Notes under the pieces: generated by a model
Told to the model about the DNA's origin: nothing
Database searches by the model: none
What the model saw: only the letters and a program-made list of their open reading frames with translations
Program-made: the position numbers and the translations under genes
Assembly: GCA_022771695.1 (NCBI GenBank)
Contig: JALEKJ010000010.1
Span: forward strand, 1 to 54,014
Source: Roseburia sp.
Lineage (GTDB): Bacteria > Bacillota > Clostridia > Lachnospirales > Lachnospiraceae
Length of the DNA: 54,014 bases
Direction: 5' to 3'
In this document: positions 6,701-13,296 of the stretch, one piece after another
Layout of the letters: each line of letters opens with the position of its first letter
Position numbering within the stretch: position 1 is the first letter of the stretch

Positions 6701-6929
6701 TGATTGCTACAATCAAAGCCACCCATGAAAGAAAACCTTGCTCTTTGAGGTTTTCTTTTATTTTTTCTCCTGTCGATTTCTTCTCCCATAAATCGTACTT
6801 TTCCATGATGTTGAAATATCTCATGTCTATTTTGCTGTTGTCTTTTTCGCACTCAATGAGATGCTTTCTTTCTTCCTCTGTCTCTACCCTTGCCAGTTCC
6901 TCCTCTGTGAATAACCTCTGTTTTTCCAT
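6672..6929 (-). CDS. 85-residue tail-anchored membrane protein convergent with the microprotein
   Basis: Begins MEKQRLFTEEELARVETEEE, with GGAGGG about 8 nt upstream and a near-consensus promoter (TTGACA-17-TATGAT, 6965-6993). The N-terminal 60 residues are acidic and helical; the C-terminus is one membrane helix, WVALIVAIISILVKLLK, that resembles the helix of the facing microprotein. The same 29 bp (6672-6700) encode part of the membrane helix on both strands. The promoter is covered by one of two repeated operators, so the XRE repressor at 7075 should control it. Confidence 0.75.
   Translation of the reverse strand: MEKQRLFTEEELARVETEEERKHLIECEKDNSKIDMRYFNIMEKYDLWEKKSTGEKIKENLKEQGFLSWVALIVAIISILVKLLK
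6729..6768 (+). terminator. Intrinsic terminator inside the opposing gene
   Basis: Ten-bp arms AAGAAAACCT/AGGTTTTCTT around a 9-nt loop (6729-6757), then a T-rich run. It would end the microprotein mRNA while lying within the coding region of 6672-6929, fixing an RNA overlap of about 97 nt. Confidence 0.6.
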
Positions 6930-6964
6930 TCTGTTTCCCTCCTTTGTTTGTTCTATCTGCGTAC

Positions 6965-7019
6965 ATCATATTCCTATTTCAGAACTTTGTCAACACTATT
7001 TTTCCTATTTGCGAACTTT
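6965..7019 (-). promoter_or_regulatory. Strong minus-strand promoter with twin direct-repeat operators
   Basis: Minus-strand TTGACA (6988-6993), 17 bp, TATGAT (6965-6970). Two 18-bp direct repeats, TTCCTATTTCAGAACTTT (6971-6988) and TTCCTATTTGCGAACTTT (7002-7019), match at 16 of 18 bases and start 31 bp apart, three helical turns. One fills the promoter spacer, the other abuts the -35, as expected for a phage-type repressor binding cooperatively. Confidence 0.7.
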
Positions 7020-7023
7020 TATA

Positions 7024-7052
7024 TTGATTTCTGTTCATTCCGGTGTTATTAT
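7024..7052 (+). promoter_or_regulatory. Promoter of the XRE repressor gene
   Basis: Plus-strand TTGATT (7024-7029), 17 bp, TATTAT (7047-7052), just beyond the second operator copy and 22 bp before the repressor start codon. The divergent layout repeats a lambda-like switch: repressor bound to 6971-7019 can block the left promoter while sitting upstream of its own. Confidence 0.6.
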
Positions 7053-7074
7053 TCATTCAAAAGGAGGTGTTTGC

Positions 7075-7449
7075 ATGACGCAAAATGAGCGTGTGAAAGA
7101 AATTAGAAAATCTCTCAACCTTACTCTTGAGAAATTCGGTGAGAGAATTGGTGTCGGGAAATCAACTATTTCTGATTTAGAAAACGGACGACGGTCTCTC
7201 TCTGAACACATGACAAAATCCATCTGTCGAGAGTTTTGTGTTGACTATATATGGTTGACTACCGGAGAGGGAGAAATGTTCGTCGAGAGTGACGATGACA
7301 TCATGGAAAGCATTGACCGCATCATGATGGGTGAGAATGAATTTCACAAGAATCTGTTCAAAACTTTCGCCCGACTGGACGAGGATGAACTGATTGCTCT
7401 TGAACGAATTATTGATAAATTTATTGAAGTGAAAAAAGAAAAAGACTGA
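7075..7449 (+). CDS. XRE-family repressor
   Basis: 124 residues from the ATG at 7075, with AAAGGAGGTG 6 nt before it. The N-terminal Cro/CI helix-turn-helix reads LTLEKFGERIGVGKSTISDL followed by ENGRR. A short hydrophobic link (YIWLTTGEGEMF), common in Firmicutes phage repressors, follows, then a C-terminal oligomerisation helix that ends in a Lys-rich tail. No protease or peptidase signature, so induction by self-cleavage is not expected. Probable binding sites are the 18-bp repeats at 6971-7019, which cover the divergent promoter. Stop codon faces the minus-strand gene at 7458. Confidence 0.88.
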   Translation: MTQNERVKEIRKSLNLTLEKFGERIGVGKSTISDLENGRRSLSEHMTKSICREFCVDYIWLTTGEGEMFVESDDDIMESIDRIMMGENEFHKNLFKTFARLDEDELIALERIIDKFIEVKKEKD

Positions 7450-7471
7450 CGGTCTTTTCAACCGCCAGTCT
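7443..7471 (-). terminator. Intrinsic terminator, minus strand
   Basis: On the minus strand an 11-bp stem (one G-U pair), AGACTGGCGGT with ACCGTCAGTCT, is followed by TTTTCTTTTTTC. It contains the stop codon of the 7458-7682 frame and ends transcription from that side; this supports a real transcript there. Confidence 0.65.
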
Positions 7472-7682
7472 CGTGGGTGTATAGATACAAAACGAATTTG
7501 TATATCCTCTTGAGGATGCGTTCGCTCTGTATCTTTTCGACTAACTCAAAGATAGTCTCTTTGTACTTGATAGCAACCACCCTCTTTCCGAACTTGATTC
7601 TATCACATATTTCCATGATTGTGGAAATATCGAGGCACATTTCCATAATTGTGGAAATCGTTCCGATGTTTCCGACATCCAT
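7458..7682 (-). CDS. Hypothetical protein, up to 74 residues, start uncertain
   Basis: The C-terminal half (FELVEKIQSERILKRIYKFV and LYLYTHETGG) looks like a genuine small helical protein of the type found beside repressors in Clostridia elements, and a strong terminator follows. The start is unclear: no ATG (7682, 7646, 7640, 7616) has a ribosome binding site, and the N-terminal part contains a 10-residue repeat (ISTIMEMCLD, ISTIMEICDR) created by two palindromic DNA repeats. Translation could be coupled to the XRE gene 18 bp upstream. Function unknown. Confidence 0.5.
   Translation of the reverse strand: MDVGNIGTISTIMEMCLDISTIMEICDRIKFGKRVVAIKYKETIFELVEKIQSERILKRIYKFVLYLYTHETGG
7609..7658. 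repeat. Two 20-bp palindromic repeats, probable operators
   Basis: ATTTCCATGATTGTGGAAAT (7609-7628) and ATTTCCATAATTGTGGAAAT (7639-7658) differ at one base and start exactly 30 bp apart. Each is an inverted repeat with ATTTCCA/TGGAAAT arms. The helical phasing and palindromy point to a dimeric regulator, although the sequence also lies in an open frame. Confidence 0.6.
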
Positions 7683-7699
7683 GTCGTGATGTGATACAA

Positions 7700-7897
7700 T
7701 TATTTGTATTCGGATTCATAGAGGTCTGATATTTTCATATCAAGTGCAATCGCAATCGTCTCCAGTTGGAAAAGTGTCGGTGACACCTTTTCATTCTCGA
7801 TGTTGTTGAGCGTAGATTTTCCGATTCCGGTCTTTCTCGACAACTCCATCAATGTGAGACCTTTGTTTGTTCGTGCCTCCCATGTCAAAATCTTCAT
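7700..7897 (-). CDS. Small XRE-family transcriptional regulator
   Basis: 65 residues from the ATG at 7897 (AGGAGG 8 nt upstream; the adjacent ATG at 7900 is also possible). It is almost entirely a helix-turn-helix domain: TNKGLTLMELSRKTGIGKST, LNNIENEKVSPTLFQLETIA, then LDMKISDLYE. Compact Cro-like regulators of this type sit beside the integrase gene in many Firmicutes integrative elements. The 13-bp palindrome at 7925-7937 in its promoter region is the likely self-operator. Confidence 0.85.
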   Translation of the reverse strand: MKILTWEARTNKGLTLMELSRKTGIGKSTLNNIENEKVSPTLFQLETIAIALDMKISDLYESEYK

Positions 7898-7924
7898 CAT
7901 CCTCACCTCCTTTCCGGTGAGGTT

Positions 7925-7937
7925 ATCGTATAACGAT
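7925..7937. promoter_or_regulatory. Operator-like palindrome upstream of the small XRE gene
   Basis: ATCGTATAACGAT: 5-bp arms around three bases, 28 bp before the start codon at 7897 and in the divergent region with the integrase gene. Likely bound by the XRE protein for self-repression; inference from position and symmetry. Confidence 0.5.
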
Positions 7938-7958
7938 GTGATTCGACTTTTGAGGCAC

Positions 7959-7993
7959 AAAAAAAGAGCGACATCCGCTGCAACGGACATCGC
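7959..7993 (-). terminator. Intrinsic terminator in the XRE/integrase divergent region
   Basis: Minus strand: 10-bp stem GCGATGTCCG/CGGATGTCGC (with G-U pairs) and 6-nt loop, then a run of seven T within 7959-7965. It ends a minus-strand RNA just before the XRE promoter. Stem and loop resemble the terminator of the antisense RNA at 4316-4340. Confidence 0.65.
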
Positions 7994-8121
7994 CCTGTGT
8001 AACATTATCTCATACTTTGCGAAAAGCACTTGATGAATGTTCCCAACAATATCATTCTATCATAAAACCGTGCTTTTTGCATTGGTTTTATTTTTATACT
8101 CATTTTTACGGAGGTGATAGA

Positions 8122-9174
8122 ATGAAACTCCCTAACGGGTTCGGTTCTGTCTATAAACTGTCCGGAAATCGTCGGAATCCGTATGTCGCAAAAAAGACAA
8201 GCGGATGGGAAATCGACGAGAAAACAGGAAAGTCAAAGCAGGTTTATACAGTAATCGGGTACTATCCAACTAGAAAAGAGGCATTGACCGCCCTCGCAGA
8301 GTTCAACGCAAATCCTTATGATGTGAACGCTGCAAAGGTCACTTTCGAGGATATATATGAGCGATGGAGTGCTGAACATTATCCCACTGTCAGTCACTCA
8401 AATGTTCAAGGTTACAAGGCAGCATGGAATCTCTGCGGAAAGATTGCCCGAATGAGGTTTGTTGATGTTAAACTTGACCACTTGCAGATGATTGTCGATG
8501 AATCCGGCAAAAATTATCCTACACTCCGGAAACTCAAAGTCCTTTTCGGTCTCATGTACAAATATGCTATCATCCACGAGGTCATCCCGAAAGAGAGGAA
8601 TCTTGTTGAATATGTGAACATCAAGGGTGCAGGGAATCCAAACGCATACAATCGAAAACCTTTCTCAAAATCAGAGGTCAGTCGTGTGTGGGATTCTTAT
8701 AAAAGCAATGTTTATTATACAGTCGTTCTCATGCTCTTATATACCGGATGTAGAATCTCTGAACTCCTCAATCTCAAAAAAGAGGATGTCAACCTTGAGG
8801 AGAGATATTTCAATATTGTTCAAGCGAAAACTGCTGCCGGAATCCGCATTGTACCGATTGCAGACAAGGTCTTTGATTTCTTTGTCTACTGGTACAACCT
8901 TGATGGTTGCGAATACCTGCTCTGCACTCCGGATAGAGAACATTTCACATATAGGAATTATTTTGATTCGTACTGGTCGCCACTAATGGAACAACTGAAC
9001 ATCGACCACACACCACACTGCACCCGTCACACCTGCATCTCTATGTTGACCGTTGCAGGAGTTGACGACAAGGTCATCAAAAAGATTGTCGGTCATAAAG
9101 GTCAAAGCGTGACAGAGGTTGTCTATACTCATTTTGAGATTGAGGAACTCCGTGACGCAATCAATCGTATATAG
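8122..9174 (+). CDS. Tyrosine recombinase (integrase) of the element
   Basis: 350 residues from the ATG at 8122 (GGAGGTGATAG upstream). An N-terminal arm-type DNA-binding part is followed by a SAM-like core-binding domain (about 70-160) and the catalytic domain. Active-site boxes: Arg in LLYTGCRISELL, HxxR in HTPHCTRHTCIS, His in IVGHKG, and the nucleophile Tyr in VYTHFEIEEL. It should integrate and excise the element at a short chromosomal core site. Placed 0.6 kb from the 3' end of rpsI, it suggests that this is the element's right end and that the rpsI terminus or terminator region is the target. Confidence 0.93.
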   Translation: MKLPNGFGSVYKLSGNRRNPYVAKKTSGWEIDEKTGKSKQVYTVIGYYPTRKEALTALAEFNANPYDVNAAKVTFEDIYERWSAEHYPTVSHSNVQGYKAAWNLCGKIARMRFVDVKLDHLQMIVDESGKNYPTLRKLKVLFGLMYKYAIIHEVIPKERNLVEYVNIKGAGNPNAYNRKPFSKSEVSRVWDSYKSNVYYTVVLMLLYTGCRISELLNLKKEDVNLEERYFNIVQAKTAAGIRIVPIADKVFDFFVYWYNLDGCEYLLCTPDREHFTYRNYFDSYWSPLMEQLNIDHTPHCTRHTCISMLTVAGVDDKVIKKIVGHKGQSVTEVVYTHFEIEELRDAINRI

Positions 9175-9188
9175 TTGGAGGTGTGTCT

Positions 9189-9527
9189 ATGAACAGAAAA
9201 GAATATAAACAGGCTTTTGACAAGGAACGCTATGAGAGAATTGAGTTGAAAGTTCCTAAAGGAATGAAAAGCATCATCAAATCCCTTGCAGATGACAAGG
9301 AAATGTCTGTCAATGCGTACCTGCAAGACCTCGTCAGAAAAGACCAGTGTGGAATGTTTGACACAATGCAGATTGCAGAAAAGAACAGAGAAATGATTTC
9401 CGGCATCACCGGAAACATGCACGACGGATATGACATCATATTCAAGGACGGACATTCGTGCCACTGTCGCACGAAAAAGGATGTCCGGTCTTGCATCATA
9501 GAATATTGCAGTGAAAAAGGCGGTTGA
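9189..9527 (+). CDS. Ribbon-helix-helix (Arc-like) protein
   Basis: 112 residues from the ATG at 9189, 11 bp after the integrase stop and with TGGAGGTG upstream. The first half has an Arc/MetJ-like pattern: a beta strand RIELKVPKGMKSIIKSLADD then helix-turn-helix MSVNAYLQDLVRK. The second half is a small alpha/beta part with four Cys. Genes of this kind frequently follow integrases in Clostridia elements and may regulate integrase or bind the att region. The stop codon lies in its terminator. Confidence 0.75.
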   Translation: MNRKEYKQAFDKERYERIELKVPKGMKSIIKSLADDKEMSVNAYLQDLVRKDQCGMFDTMQIAEKNREMISGITGNMHDGYDIIFKDGHSCHCRTKKDVRSCIIEYCSEKGG

Positions 9528-9540
9528 TACCGTCTTTTTT
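9519..9540 (+). terminator. Terminator after the integrase operon
   Basis: GGCGGT/ACCGTC six-pair stem (one G-U), 4-nt loop, then TTTTTT; it overlaps the stop codon of the ribbon-helix-helix gene. Confidence 0.65.
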
Positions 9541-9543
9541 GCT

Positions 9544-9622
9544 GTCCTACGGAGGACACGCAAAGTCCTACGGAGGACACATTTTCGTTTGTTAGTTACC
9601 TGTTTGTTACTTGTTAGTTACC
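9544..9622. repeat. Two sets of tandem repeats at the element's right end
   Basis: GTCCTACGGAGGACAC occurs at 9544-9559 and 9565-9580 (21-bp period); each can fold on GTCC/GGAC. Directly after, TTGTTAGTTACC occurs at 9589-9600 and 9611-9622 (22-bp period), with a partial copy TTGTTAC between. Helically phased repeats next to an integrase gene are typical of recombinase arm-type or excisionase sites. The att core itself cannot be identified because the other end is outside the window. Confidence 0.6.
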
Positions 9623-9676
9623 GCAACAATTTTGTGTATTTTGATACGATTTGAGGAATTTTTCAAAAGTAAAGAA

Positions 9677-9705
9677 GACCCCGAAAACACTGCGTTTTCG
9701 GGGTC
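9677..9705. terminator. Terminator of rplM-rpsI
   Basis: Twelve-bp perfect stem GACCCCGAAAAC/GTTTTCGGGGTC with a 5-nt loop; on the minus strand it is followed by a T-rich run. It lies 29 bp past the rpsI stop and also faces the element, so it may work in both directions. Confidence 0.8.
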
Positions 9706-9733
9706 TGTTGCTCTTTTCTGATATTCTGTTGAA

Positions 9734-10126
9734 TTATCTCTTTGAGAACTGTGGTGCACGACGTGCAGCTTTGAGACCGTATTTCTTACGCTCTTTCATA
9801 CGCGGATCACGTGTTAAGTATCCGGCAGATTTAAGTACTGGTCTGTAATCAGCGTCTACATTTAACAATGCACGAGCGATACCGTGACGGATAGCGCCTG
9901 CCTGACCTGTGTAACCACCACCGCGTACGTTTACTAAAACGTCAAACTTGTCAGCAGTCTCAGTAGCTACTAAAGGCTGACGAACGATAACCTTTAATGT
10001 CTCTAATCCTAAATACTCGTCGATATCTCTTTTATTGATTGTAATCTTACCTGTACCCGGTACTAAGTATACTCTGGCAACAGATGATTTTCTTCTTCCT
10101 GTTCCGTAATATTTTGCGTTAGCCAA
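9734..10126 (-). CDS. rpsI: 30S ribosomal protein S9
   Basis: 130 residues, standard length. Begins [20 protein letters not shown] and ends with the conserved basic tail RRAPQFSKR that reaches toward the P-site tRNA. Second gene of the rplM-rpsI operon, 17 bp after rplM, with a strong terminator downstream. rpsI 3' ends are known insertion sites of Firmicutes integrative elements; here the integrase gene lies about 560 bp past the stop codon and the reading frame is intact. Confidence 0.98.
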   Translation of the reverse strand: MANAKYYGTGRRKSSVARVYLVPGTGKITINKRDIDEYLGLETLKVIVRQPLVATETADKFDVLVNVRGGGYTGQAGAIRHGIARALLNVDADYRPVLKSAGYLTRDPRMKERKKYGLKAARRAPQFSKR

Positions 10127-10143
10127 TGTTCTTTACCTCCTCA

Positions 10144-10572
10144 TTAAAATGTTAAAGTCTCAGGCTTCTGAGCTGCGTGCTTGTGATCCGGTCCTGCGTA
10201 TACGAATAACTTTGTATACATCTCTCTTCCTAAAGGTCCCTTTGGAAGCATTCCCTTAACAGCATGCTCGATAACTCTTTCCGGATGCTTTGCTAACATT
10301 TCTTTTAATGTGGTCTCTTTCATACCACCTACATAATCAGAGTGATTGTAGTAAACCTTCTGGTCTAACTTCTTACCGGTTACTTTAATCTTCTCTGCAT
10401 TTACAACGATTACATAATCACCTGTATCGATGTGTGGTGTAAAGATTGCTTTATTCTTTCCTCTTAATACCTTAGCAACTTCAGATGCAAGGCGTCCTAA
10501 TGTCATATCAGTTGCGTCAACTACATACCATTTTCTATCAATGGTAGCTGGGCTAGCCATAAAAGTTTTCAT
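10144..10572 (-). CDS. rplM: 50S ribosomal protein L13
   Basis: 142 residues, full length. Starts [20 protein letters not shown]; family marks [16 protein letters not shown] and [20 protein letters not shown] are clear. L13 is an early assembly protein of the large subunit. The gene starts the operon with rpsI, after a 130-nt leader with stem-loops. In many Firmicutes L13 represses its own mRNA through such a leader. Confidence 0.98.
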   Translation of the reverse strand: MKTFMASPATIDRKWYVVDATDMTLGRLASEVAKVLRGKNKAIFTPHIDTGDYVIVVNAEKIKVTGKKLDQKVYYNHSDYVGGMKETTLKEMLAKHPERVIEHAVKGMLPKGPLGREMYTKLFVYAGPDHKHAAQKPETLTF

Positions 10573-10711
10573 TGATTTTCCTCCTAGAAAAATGTAATCT
10601 CACGCGGTTACGATGTGAATGTCCGGACACACCGTATGTACGTGTTGTTTATAGTTGAAATGAAGTTCCGGGGCTTTGGAACAACATTTATTCACTATCA
10701 CAGACTTAGAT
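10573..10711 (-). promoter_or_regulatory. Structured 5' leader of rplM, possible L13 leader
   Basis: About 130 nt from the predicted start of transcription to the rplM start. On the minus strand: TGTTG/CAACA outer stem (10643-10686) stacked on TTCC/GGAA (10666-10681), a palindrome TGTCCGGACA (10620-10629 region), and a weak GTAA/TTAC stem ending in ATTTTT just before the AGGAGG. Consistent with an autoregulatory ribosomal-protein leader; not checked against a covariance model. Confidence 0.5.
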
Positions 10712-10740
10712 ATTATATTACACGAGTCCTCGTGTGTCAA
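10712..10740 (-). promoter_or_regulatory. rplM promoter with a palindromic spacer
   Basis: Consensus TTGACA (10735-10740), 17 bp, TATAAT (10712-10717). The spacer includes CACGAGTCCTCGTG (10721-10734), 6-bp arms around two bases, right between the two promoter boxes where a bound dimer would block RNA polymerase. Confidence 0.8.
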
Positions 10741-10754
10741 CCACTTTTTGCAAA

Positions 10755-11495
10755 CTACTCTTCATACTCAATTCCCATCATCGTCAGCCCGTGCGCCGGT
10801 GCCGTCGGTCCCGCCGCACTGCGGTCATGTGCCGCCAAAATCTCCTGCATCTGCTCCGGCGGCATATCCCCGCCTCCGACACGGATTAATGTTCCCGCAA
10901 TGATTCGTACCATATTATATAAAAAACCATTTCCTGTCACACGAATGGTAATCACATCATCTTCCGAAAAAACATCGCAGGCATAAATCGTGCGCACTGT
11001 CGTCTTCACCTGTGCACCGATCGCGCAAAAACTTTTAAAATCATGTTCCCCGACCAAATAGGATGCTGCCTGTTTCATCTTCTCCACGTCCAGCGGATAA
11101 TGATAAAAATAGGTATCGAGTCTTCTCGTCGGCATACGGAATGTCCGATTCATGATGCGATACTCATATGTCTTCCTGCTGTTCTGATAACGCGGATGCC
11201 AATCTGTCGGCACCTCGCAAGAACCCTGCACCACGATATCCTCCGGGAGCCTCTGGTTTAATGCAAACGCAATCTTGTCCGCCGGCATTCTTGTGTTCGT
11301 GTCAAAAATCGCCACATTGCCAAGCGAGTGCACACCGGAATCTGTACGGCTTGCACCGGTTACCACGATATCTTCACCAAGAAGCTCCGACAGCTTGCGG
11401 TTTAACACTTCCTCAATCGTGATGCCGTTCGGTTGCACCTGCCATCCTTTATAATTCGTGCCATCGTAGGCAACAATCATTTTCACTCGTTTCAT
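10755..11495 (-). CDS. truA: tRNA pseudouridine(38-40) synthase TruA
   Basis: 246 residues from the ATG at 11495 (AAAGGAAG upstream; a frame to 11519 exists). Catalytic motif GASRTDSGVHSLGN with the nucleophilic Asp is in the first quarter; the family motif GNGFLYNMVRIIAGTL lies near the C-terminus. It isomerises uridines 38-40 of the anticodon arm. Location between ecfT and rplM is the conserved Firmicutes order. An intrinsic terminator separates it from ecfT. Confidence 0.96.
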   Translation of the reverse strand: MKRVKMIVAYDGTNYKGWQVQPNGITIEEVLNRKLSELLGEDIVVTGASRTDSGVHSLGNVAIFDTNTRMPADKIAFALNQRLPEDIVVQGSCEVPTDWHPRYQNSRKTYEYRIMNRTFRMPTRRLDTYFYHYPLDVEKMKQAASYLVGEHDFKSFCAIGAQVKTTVRTIYACDVFSEDDVITIRVTGNGFLYNMVRIIAGTLIRVGGGDMPPEQMQEILAAHDRSAAGPTAPAHGLTMMGIEYEE

Positions 11496-11517
11496 ATGTG
11501 ATTCTTCCTTTATTCGC

Positions 11518-11545
11518 AAAAAGCGTAAGCCGTCCGACTCACGCT
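11518..11545 (-). terminator. Intrinsic terminator between ecfT and truA
   Basis: Minus strand: AGCGTGAG/CTTACGCT stem (one G-U), 8-nt loop, then TTTTT, 23 bp before the truA start. In an otherwise conserved operon it probably reduces rather than abolishes read-through into truA. Confidence 0.6.
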
Positions 11546-11554
11546 CTCATCTGC

Positions 11555-12367
11555 TTACTGTGGCCATGGTAAGAACCTTCTACATAAAAGAACCACCGCC
11601 AGATACAAAATAATTATCACGTATGCCGCGCGGTCTCTTCCTTCATAACGTAACGGCTTCATCTTCGTGCGTCCGCTGCCGCCATGATAACATCTTGCCT
11701 CCATCGCCATCGCAAGGTCGTCCGCTCTGCGGAATGCCGATACGAAAAGCGGAACCAGAAGAGGAACCATGCTCTTTACTTTCTTTAACAGATTACCGCT
11801 CTCAAAGTCTGCACCTCGTGCCATCTGAGCCTTCATAATCTTGTCCGTCTCCTCAATCAGGATTGGGATAAACCGAAGCGCAATCGACATCATCATCGCA
11901 ATCGCATGTACCGGAACGCCAATCTTCGAAAGAGGCATCATGGATTTCTCCAAGCCATCCGTCAACTGATTCGGTGTCGTAGTCAAGGTCATGATAGAGG
12001 TTCCGAGAATCAGGTACGTCAAACGAATCGCCATAATTGCAGCATTCGTTGCGCCCTCTTTGGTTATCTCAAGAACCCAGAAAGAGACTAATGTCTCTCC
12101 CGGTGTCATAAATAAATTAAATACCGCAGTAATCAACATTAAAATAATAATCGCCTTTAAGCCCTTGACCATGAACTTAAAAGGCACCTTAGACATCTTA
12201 ATCACCACAAACAAAAATGCGGTAGCCAGCAAAAGAGCCGCCACTCCCCGAAAGCAGAACAGGGATATAATATAGATTAATGTACCAAATAGTTTGACAC
12301 GCGGGTCCAGTTTATGGATTACAGAATCAGCCGGATAATACTGGCCCAGTGTGATATCTCTTAACAT
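11555..12367 (-). CDS. ecfT: ECF transporter transmembrane subunit EcfT
   Basis: 270 residues beginning MLRDITLGQYYPADSVIHKL, with five to six membrane helices. The coupling motifs typical of EcfT are visible: AQMARGADFESG near 185-196 and MAMEARCYHGG near 222-232, the Ala-Arg-Gly helices that contact the ATPases. With EcfA1/EcfA2 it forms the energising module shared by several vitamin-binding S components. No S component gene is adjacent, as expected for group II ECF systems. It lies 20 bp after ecfA2. Confidence 0.95.
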   Translation of the reverse strand: MLRDITLGQYYPADSVIHKLDPRVKLFGTLIYIISLFCFRGVAALLLATAFLFVVIKMSKVPFKFMVKGLKAIIILMLITAVFNLFMTPGETLVSFWVLEITKEGATNAAIMAIRLTYLILGTSIMTLTTTPNQLTDGLEKSMMPLSKIGVPVHAIAMMMSIALRFIPILIEETDKIMKAQMARGADFESGNLLKKVKSMVPLLVPLFVSAFRRADDLAMAMEARCYHGGSGRTKMKPLRYEGRDRAAYVIIILYLAVVLLCRRFLPWPQ

Positions 12368-12387
12368 ACTTTTATTCCTCCGTATTG

Positions 12388-13266
12388 CTACGCATGGATA
12401 TCCTTACGTTTTGCATCAATTCCCGTGAGCGCTTCCATCAAACTTGCACGCGCCTCAGCAACCGTCGTCGCCTCCGTATCTACGTCAAGTCCACGCTCCT
12501 TCAGTTCATGCATCAGATAGGTAACCTGAGGTGCCGCGAGCCCAATCCCCTCAAGTTCTTTGTAATGTTTAAACACCTCTTTTGGCGTGTCGTCAAACAT
12601 TACCGCTCCTTGATTCATAACAATAATACGTTCCACATACTTCGCAATATCCTCCATGCTGTGTGAAACCAGTATCACCGTGATACCGCGCTCTCTATGC
12701 ATACGCGCCACCAAATCTAAGATTTCATCGCGTCCCGCCGGGTCCAGTCCCGCGGTCGGCTCATCCAGAATCAATACCTCCGGCTTCATCGCAAGCACAC
12801 CGGCAATCGCCACACGGCGTTTCTGTCCGCCGGAAAGGTCGAACGGCGACTGGTAATAGAGTTCCTCCGGCAAGCCGACACTTCGCAACGCCTCAAATGC
12901 GCGCAACCCCGCTTCTTCTTTACTAAGTCCCTGATTCTTCGGTCCAAAACACACATCATCAAAAATGGTTGTTTCAAATAATTGGTGTTCCGGATACTGA
13001 AACACGAGGCCTACACGATTCCGAAGTTCGCGCAAATCAAAATCATCATCATAGATATCCTGTCCATGAAAATAAATATTACCGGAAGTTGCCTTCACAA
13101 GTCCGTTCAAATGCTGGATTAATGTAGACTTCCCGGAACCCGTATGCCCGATTACTCCGATAAACTGTCCATCCGGAATTTCAAGATTCACATCTTTGAG
13201 CGCCTGAATCTGATATGCAGTTCCCTCACTGTATACATAATTTACTTTATCTAAAATAATTGACAT
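12388..13266 (-). CDS. ecfA2: ECF transporter ATPase EcfA2
   Basis: 292 residues from the ATG at 13266 (GTGAGGATGG upstream). ABC ATPase with Walker A GHTGSGKST, signature LSGGQKRRVA, Walker B EVLILDEPTAG and H-loop VILVSHSMEDI; a C-terminal extension typical of EcfA proteins follows. Pairs with EcfA1 in the energy-coupling module for micronutrient uptake. Thirty bp after ecfA1 on the same strand. Confidence 0.95.
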   Translation of the reverse strand: MSIILDKVNYVYSEGTAYQIQALKDVNLEIPDGQFIGVIGHTGSGKSTLIQHLNGLVKATSGNIYFHGQDIYDDDFDLRELRNRVGLVFQYPEHQLFETTIFDDVCFGPKNQGLSKEEAGLRAFEALRSVGLPEELYYQSPFDLSGGQKRRVAIAGVLAMKPEVLILDEPTAGLDPAGRDEILDLVARMHRERGITVILVSHSMEDIAKYVERIIVMNQGAVMFDDTPKEVFKHYKELEGIGLAAPQVTYLMHELKERGLDVDTEATTVAEARASLMEALTGIDAKRKDIHA

Positions 13267-13296
13267 GCCATCCTCACTTTTCGTGCTCTGCACGTT

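Noticed and set aside
6694-7074. Upstream extension of the XRE repressor frame to 6694
   Set aside because: The extension crosses both promoters and operators and the gene on the other strand; AGGAGG places the start at 7075.
7898-8029. Extension of the small XRE gene to 8029
   Set aside because: It includes a strong intrinsic terminator (7959-7993) upstream of the real ribosome binding site.
9544-9622. CRISPR array
   Set aside because: Only two copies of each of two short repeats with 5-10 bp between; no spacers and no cas genes.
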